Source of the DNA: Bacillota bacterium
Lineage (GTDB): Bacteria; Bacillota; Clostridia; Acetivibrionales; DSM-2933
Direction of reading: 5' to 3'
Assembly (NCBI GenBank): GCA_030705945.1
Contig: JAUZPS010000036.1
Location: 1 to 17,948 of the forward strand
DNA length: 17,948 bases
The notes below the pieces were generated by a model that was not told where the DNA came from, did no database searches, and worked only from the letters and a program-made list of their open reading frames with translations. The first letter of the stretch is position 1. Each line of letters begins with the position of its first letter. Below, one piece after another: positions 14,350 through 17,948 of this stretch. Both the position numbers and the translations under genes were made by a program.

Positions 14350-14725
14350 ACTACTTTCCCCTTTCTTTACTCAATTAATATAAAATTTTTCCATCAGTGA
14401 TAAGTATTCGTTGTTTATATTTTTTTAGTTCGGAATTTTATTAAATTTTTAATTATTTCTTTCAAAAGATTATTAATCCAATTAATCCATTACCTAAACG
14501 TACCTAAGCAACATTTCATAATATGTTTTCAAATTATTGTAATCATCACTTTATTTAATTTAAGTTAAGTTCAATTCAAAAATTGTCGAAAATGTGCTAT
14601 ATTAAAATCAATTAATCTTTTACATTTATCTATCACAAAATACCGTTAAAGCGTTCGTTATTTTGCTCTGCTAAATGTAAGATTAATAGTGATTTTAATA
14701 TATATTAAATTGAATAATAATTCTT
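14350..14725. other. Divergent AT-rich intergenic region
   Basis: Separates the GH11 gene (minus) and the translocase gene (plus). No coding frame was recognised. The right part is the MITE-like copy C; the rest is AT-rich with no clear hairpin and should hold the GH11 promoter. Confidence 0.4.
14598..14704. mobile_element. MITE-like element, copy C (about 105 bp)
   Basis: Terminal inverted repeats of about 31 bases: the left end tatattaaaatca-attaatcttttacattta matches the complement of the right end apart from two 2-base gaps. The interior matches copy B (8467-8549) in reverse orientation. It ends only about 20 bases before the translocase start and may influence its promoter. Confidence 0.7.
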
Positions 14726-16921
14726 ATGAAGAAGGGTATGTATTTACGAATGAGAAAACGTTCAAAGGTAAGAAAGAATAGTATTAGGATCAATCGCAAC
14801 TTCTTTATTTTTCAAGGTGTTATGATAGCGCTTTTGATGTATCTTGCATGGGGTTCTTGGGTAAAATTCATTATTTTTATTGCTTTGGAAATGACAGCAT
14901 ATTTTACTTTTATATATTATTTGCTAGCAAAGCAGGCTAAGCAAAAACGTAAGAAAAAGCGTATATATTCGAAGGAAATATATAAAAATGAGCAAAGTAA
15001 AGTTGAATTTAGCGATACTAAAGGGTTAAGAAGAATAGGCAAAAATTTTAACTGGGAGATTTCAAATCCTAGCCCCAAGCAGAAATCTATGACTTATTCC
15101 AACAATACGTCAAACCCGATGAATAAAAACACTGAAATATCTAATTCGCTTAATTCTGAAAGTAGTTCCATAAATAAATCTGATAAAAGCGCTTCTGGAG
15201 AACAAATTAAAAAATTTGTACCCTACAGGTCACCTTTTGAACCTATTCGACCAAGGGAAGAAGAGCAACAGGTTGAGACAGATAGAGCAAGTGAACTTTT
15301 AGAGACTAAGATACCAGATACAGAAGATATTGAAGCTGAAATTGAAGAATGCGGAGATAAGAATAAAGCAGAAATTATAGAAGATAATATCACGGATACG
15401 CAAATGGACTGCAATAAGCAGACGGATACATTGAAATCAGAACTAGAATTTAATGCTAGTGAGGATAGTGAAGGTGATGCGAAGGCTGATTTTCTTAAAA
15501 CAGAGGTAGTTAGTTATGACATTGAACCATCAATTAGTTTAGTACATCAAGAGAAAATAGCAGTATTCCATGGAAAAATACATCAAGAAGATAATAAAGT
15601 GGGATTTGAAGAGAAAAAGCTTGTTACCTCTACCTACGCGGATAAGAAAGTAATAACTGATTCAAAACCGACTAGTCATTTCACTGGGCTTCACTGCTCG
15701 ACATGCATCCCGGTTCAATCTGGAAAAATGCAATTGGATATGGCTGAATACGAACCTCCGGTTGAACTGCTTAGAGAAAATGAAGTATTGAATTATGACG
15801 AAGAAACTGAGGCTTTTATCGAATATAACGCGCATAAACTGATTAATACATTAGCAAGTTTTGGGGTTGGCGCTAAAGTTTTAAATGTGAGCAAGGGACC
15901 TACAGTCACTCGTTATGAGCTACAGCCCAATGCAGGGGTTAAGGTCAGCAAGATCATAAACCTGGCTGATGATATTGCGCTAAATCTTGCGGCGACAGGG
16001 GTAAGAATAGAGGCGCCTATTCCCGGGAAAGCGGCTGTTGGAATAGAAATACCTAATAAGAAAAATGTGCCTGTAGTCCTTAGGGATGTTATTGAGACAG
16101 ATGAGTTTCAGGATTATCCTTCCAAGCTGGCTTTTGCAGTAGGTAAGGATATTGCGGGAAATACGGTGGTTGGAGATATCGCAAAGATGCCACATCTCTT
16201 AATAGCAGGCGCTACAGGGTCTGGGAAGAGTGTTTGTATAAATACGCTGATTATCAGTATTTTATATAAGGCGTCCCCAGCGGAAGTACGTCTTCTTATG
16301 GTAGATCCGAAAGTAGTTGAACTTGGCATTTATAATGGTATTCCGCATCTGTTGATTCCTGTGGTTACCGATCCCAAAAAAGCAGCTGGAGCGCTTACAT
16401 GGGCAGTGACTGAAATGACTACTCGCTATCGGCTTTTTGCAGATAATAATGTCAGAGATTTAAGAGGTTATAATGAGTTGGTAAGGGAGAGGGGAGAAGG
16501 TGAAACTTTGCCCCAAATCGTTATCATAATTGATGAACTTGCAGATTTGATGATGGTTGCTCCCAATGAGGTGGAGGATAGCATATGCCGATTGGCGCAA
16601 ATGGCAAGGGCGGCGGGTATGCATCTGGTTATTGCGACACAAAGGCCTTCGGTTAATGTAATTACCGGTGTAATAAAAGCTAATATTCCTTCCAGAATTT
16701 CATTTGCTGTTTCCTCGCAAATTGACTCCAGAACCATATTGGATATGGCTGGAGCAGAAAAACTCTTGGGCAGGGGAGATATGCTGTTTTATCCATTAGG
16801 TCAGCCAAAACCTTTGCGAGTACAGGGAAGCTTTATTTCCGATAAGGAAGTAGAAAGAGTTGTAACACATATCAAGTCATTGCAGCATGCAGAGTATGAT
16901 GAGGAAATATTACAAAAATAG
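14726..16921 (+). CDS. SpoIIIE/FtsK DNA translocase, membrane and motor part
   Basis: 731 codons to a TAG at 16919-16921. The N-terminus is basic with two close membrane helices (about 27-43, 46-67), fewer than the usual four. It is followed by an acidic, low-complexity linker (about 100-340). The alpha/beta motor begins near 345 (YEPPVELLRENE). It has Walker A GATGSGKS (495-502), Walker B IIIDE with Asp603-Glu604, and the conserved ATQRPSVNVITG and DSRTILD segments. Such hexameric pumps move chromosomal DNA through the division or sporulation septum. The normal third part, the winged-helix gamma domain, is encoded immediately after in the -1 frame (16933-17178), so the gene is either frameshifted or decoded by slippage in the A5 run 16914-16918. 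Start uncertain: the first ATG has no ribosome site; gaagggt precedes the ATGs at 14738 and 14750. Confidence 0.9.
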   Translation: MKKGMYLRMRKRSKVRKNSIRINRNFFIFQGVMIALLMYLAWGSWVKFIIFIALEMTAYFTFIYYLLAKQAKQKRKKKRIYSKEIYKNEQSKVEFSDTKGLRRIGKNFNWEISNPSPKQKSMTYSNNTSNPMNKNTEISNSLNSESSSINKSDKSASGEQIKKFVPYRSPFEPIRPREEEQQVETDRASELLETKIPDTEDIEAEIEECGDKNKAEIIEDNITDTQMDCNKQTDTLKSELEFNASEDSEGDAKADFLKTEVVSYDIEPSISLVHQEKIAVFHGKIHQEDNKVGFEEKKLVTSTYADKKVITDSKPTSHFTGLHCSTCIPVQSGKMQLDMAEYEPPVELLRENEVLNYDEETEAFIEYNAHKLINTLASFGVGAKVLNVSKGPTVTRYELQPNAGVKVSKIINLADDIALNLAATGVRIEAPIPGKAAVGIEIPNKKNVPVVLRDVIETDEFQDYPSKLAFAVGKDIAGNTVVGDIAKMPHLLIAGATGSGKSVCINTLIISILYKASPAEVRLLMVDPKVVELGIYNGIPHLLIPVVTDPKKAAGALTWAVTEMTTRYRLFADNNVRDLRGYNELVRERGEGETLPQIVIIIDELADLMMVAPNEVEDSICRLAQMARAAGMHLVIATQRPSVNVITGVIKANIPSRISFAVSSQIDSRTILDMAGAEKLLGRGDMLFYPLGQPKPLRVQGSFISDKEVERVVTHIKSLQHAEYDEEILQK

Positions 16922-16932
16922 ATAACCAGACG

Positions 16933-17178
16933 GTGGAAACGCAAAAGCCAGATACCAGCGGAGATGATGAACTGCTTCCTCAAGCTATCATGATGGTCTT
17001 GGAATTAGGGCAGGCTTCAGCTTCATTGATACAACGAAAATTTAAAGTTGGGTATTCAAGAGCTGCCAGAATTTTGGACCAAATGGAGGCATGGGGAGTA
17101 GTTAGCGCATCGGATGGCAGCGGCAAACCAAGGCAGATTCTGATAACCAGGCAGGAGTGGCTTGAGTTGAACGCGTGA
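16933..17178 (+). CDS. FtsK/SpoIIIE gamma (KOPS-reading winged-helix) domain, out of frame with its motor
   Basis: 81 codons if read from the GTG at 16933, but that start has no ribosome site. The frame is open back to 16903 and would join the motor at ...EEILQK + IDNQTVE. The sequence ELLPQAIMMVLELGQASASL, then IQRKFKVGYSRAARILDQME and WGVVSASDGSGKPRQIL, is the standard gamma domain. In FtsK/SpoIIIE it binds the polar octamers that set direction of DNA pumping. One additional A in the A5 run (16914-16918) would restore a single protein of about 817 residues. Alternatives are a genuine mutation or assembly error, or programmed slippage. Independent translation is least likely. Confidence 0.85.
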   Translation: METQKPDTSGDDELLPQAIMMVLELGQASASLIQRKFKVGYSRAARILDQMEAWGVVSASDGSGKPRQILITRQEWLELNA

Positions 17179-17191
17179 CGGATTCTCACGC
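17173..17191 (+). terminator. Weak hairpin overlapping the gamma-domain stop
   Basis: GCGTGA / TCACGC with a 7-base loop, followed by attaattt. The stem includes the TGA stop. Weak. Confidence 0.3.
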
Positions 17192-17451
17192 ATTAATTTA
17201 AATAACTAAGTTAAGTGAATTTAACACAAATTTATTTTTATTAAATTTGTAATGAGTAATGGCAAGTTGCAAGAATGTTATTGGAAAGAAGCTCAGATTA
17301 AAAGTCATACTGAACAGAGTTGATGAAGTAAGTGGTGGGTAATTAATTTACTCACCACTTACTCGATGGTAGACATATTTGGGCAGTATCTTATTCGAAA
17401 TCCAGAAAATATTAGTATGATAAAAAGTAGTAAGAAAGTAGAAAAAATAAT
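17179..17451. other. Intergenic region with two inverted repeats
   Basis: No credible gene. ACAAATTTA/TAAATTTGT at 17226-17250, and a longer hairpin at 17330-17360 (AAGTGGTG/CACCACTT extended by GTAA/TTAC with one G-T pair). The second lies between convergent genes and could limit read-through, though it lacks a T-tract. Confidence 0.4.
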
Positions 17452-17948
17452 TTACTCAGAAAGCAATGCGTCAGTCAGACCGTAGTAAATACTACTCCAG
17501 GTGGCAGAGCCATTTGGCGTTTTGAGTGAAATTTTTAACTTTATGACCCCACTAACATCAACTTTAAAATCTACAGGCAATACACCAGCTTTCATAGATG
17601 GGGAAGTATATAAAAGCTTATCATCTCCATAGACTTCAAGATATGCGTCTCTGCATTCGCTTCTGGAATCATAGTGTAATAAAAATTTGCCTGAAAATTG
17701 TTTATATTTTTGATTTAATAAATATTCTGTAAATTGACTATTTTTATCTAAAGCAGTTAATGTGTATTTTATGCCATGTGTGTAACTATTTCCAGCAGAA
17801 TCTTTATCTTTGCTGCTATCCCATCCGCTCCATCCGTCACTATCACGACTTCTTTGGAAGTTAAAATAGTCCAATTGATCTAACCACATACTGCTAGGCT
17901 GGCTATTGGCGCTATTGTTATGTTTTCCTATGTACACGCTTGATGTCT
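17452..17948 (-). CDS. NPCBM-like carbohydrate-binding protein, C-terminal part (gene runs off the window)
   Basis: At least 165 codons, open to the right edge. The GTG at 17935-17937 is unlikely to be the start because the frame continues (TSSVYIGKHNN) without a ribosome site. The visible part has the beta-sandwich pattern of NPCBM/NEW2 modules: YTHGIKYTL, FSGKFLLHYDSRSECRDAYL, VYGDDKLLYTSPSMKAG, DVSGVIKLKISLKTPNG. Such modules are found in secreted glycosidases and surface proteins of Gram-positive bacteria, where they bind sugars. Nothing in this fragment is catalytic, so whether the full protein is an enzyme, a lipoprotein or a sensor lies outside the window. It agrees with the carbohydrate-active character of the neighbourhood. 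Confidence 0.7.
   Translation of the reverse strand, partial: TSSVYIGKHNNSANSQPSSMWLDQLDYFNFQRSRDSDGWSGWDSSKDKDSAGNSYTHGIKYTLTALDKNSQFTEYLLNQKYKQFSGKFLLHYDSRSECRDAYLEVYGDDKLLYTSPSMKAGVLPVDFKVDVSGVIKLKISLKTPNGSATWSSIYYGLTDALLSE

Noticed and set aside
16933..17178. Independent transcriptional regulator (winged helix)
   Set aside because: Sequence is the standard FtsK/SpoIIIE gamma domain, without its own ribosome site and joined to the motor by a one-base shift.
17259..17342. 27-codon frame resembling the first residues of an XRE regulator (NVIGKKLRLKVIL)
   Set aside because: Too short, no ribosome site, and it runs into a hairpin; similarity is to a very common pattern.
12672..17948. DGR reverse transcriptase, Avd or template repeat near the variable region
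   Set aside because: I looked on both strands for a reverse-transcriptase gene (Y-x-DD) and for an adenine-rich near-copy of the lipoprotein 3' end; none is in the window.
1..17948. CRISPR arrays, tRNA or rRNA genes, riboswitches
   Set aside because: No regularly spaced direct repeats, no tRNA-like cloverleaf ending in CCA, no rRNA sequence and no recognisable c-di-GMP or other riboswitch core were found by eye.

Overview
The window is AT-rich and looks like the chromosome of an anaerobic, plant-fibre-degrading clostridium of the cellulosome-forming kind (Ruminiclostridium / Acetivibrio / Pseudobacteroides type; the genus is inferred, not proven). The grounds are a secreted expansin carrying a dockerin, a small secreted GH11 xylanase-like protein, NPCBM-type carbohydrate-binding sequence, strong Gram-positive GGAGG ribosome binding sites, and a SpoIIIE/FtsK translocase. 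No phage structural gene, tRNA, rRNA or CRISPR array was seen.

Layout. 1-1.4 kb: dockerin-expansin (minus strand). 1.7-2.4 kb: an unrecognised small gene, then a decayed GNAT acetyltransferase fragment. 2.4-3.8 kb: a membrane-anchored J-domain/TPR protein (minus). 4.1-4.9 kb: an unknown 191-aa protein whose frame stays open for 67 codons after its TAG stop. 5.2-8.45 kb: a restriction-modification island. It has an MvaI/BcnI-family endonuclease (minus), a divergent SPPY-type DNA methyltransferase (plus), and, 13 bp behind the methyltransferase, a small protein made of two tandem ~60-residue repeats. Copies of a dispersed inverted-repeat element flank the methyltransferase operon. 8.6-9.8 kb: a divergent pair, a helix-turn-helix protein and a von Willebrand A (MIDAS) protein, each followed by a hairpin terminator or sharing one. 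10.2-12.2 kb: a methyl-accepting chemotaxis protein. 12.3-14.35 kb (minus): GH11 protein, then a lipoprotein with an FGE-sulfatase/C-type-lectin-like domain, then a 51-aa zinc-ribbon protein. 14.7-17.2 kb: a SpoIIIE/FtsK translocase whose motor and gamma (winged-helix) domains are split by a one-base frame change. 17.45 kb to the edge: the C-terminal part of an NPCBM-like protein (minus).

The most notable observation is the last ~40 codons of the FGE-like lipoprotein (12672-12795). They are 61% G+C over a sampled 100 bases, against 28% in a 100-base stretch of the same gene, and are rich in NNC codons at the positions that vary in diversity-generating-retroelement (DGR) target proteins. They end in the typical G-x-R-V tail. 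This suggests a surface-displayed DGR variable region served in trans, because no reverse transcriptase or template repeat lies in the window. Other points of interest are the tandem-repeat partner of the methyltransferase, the A5 run at the FtsK frameshift, and the three-copy MITE-like repeat.
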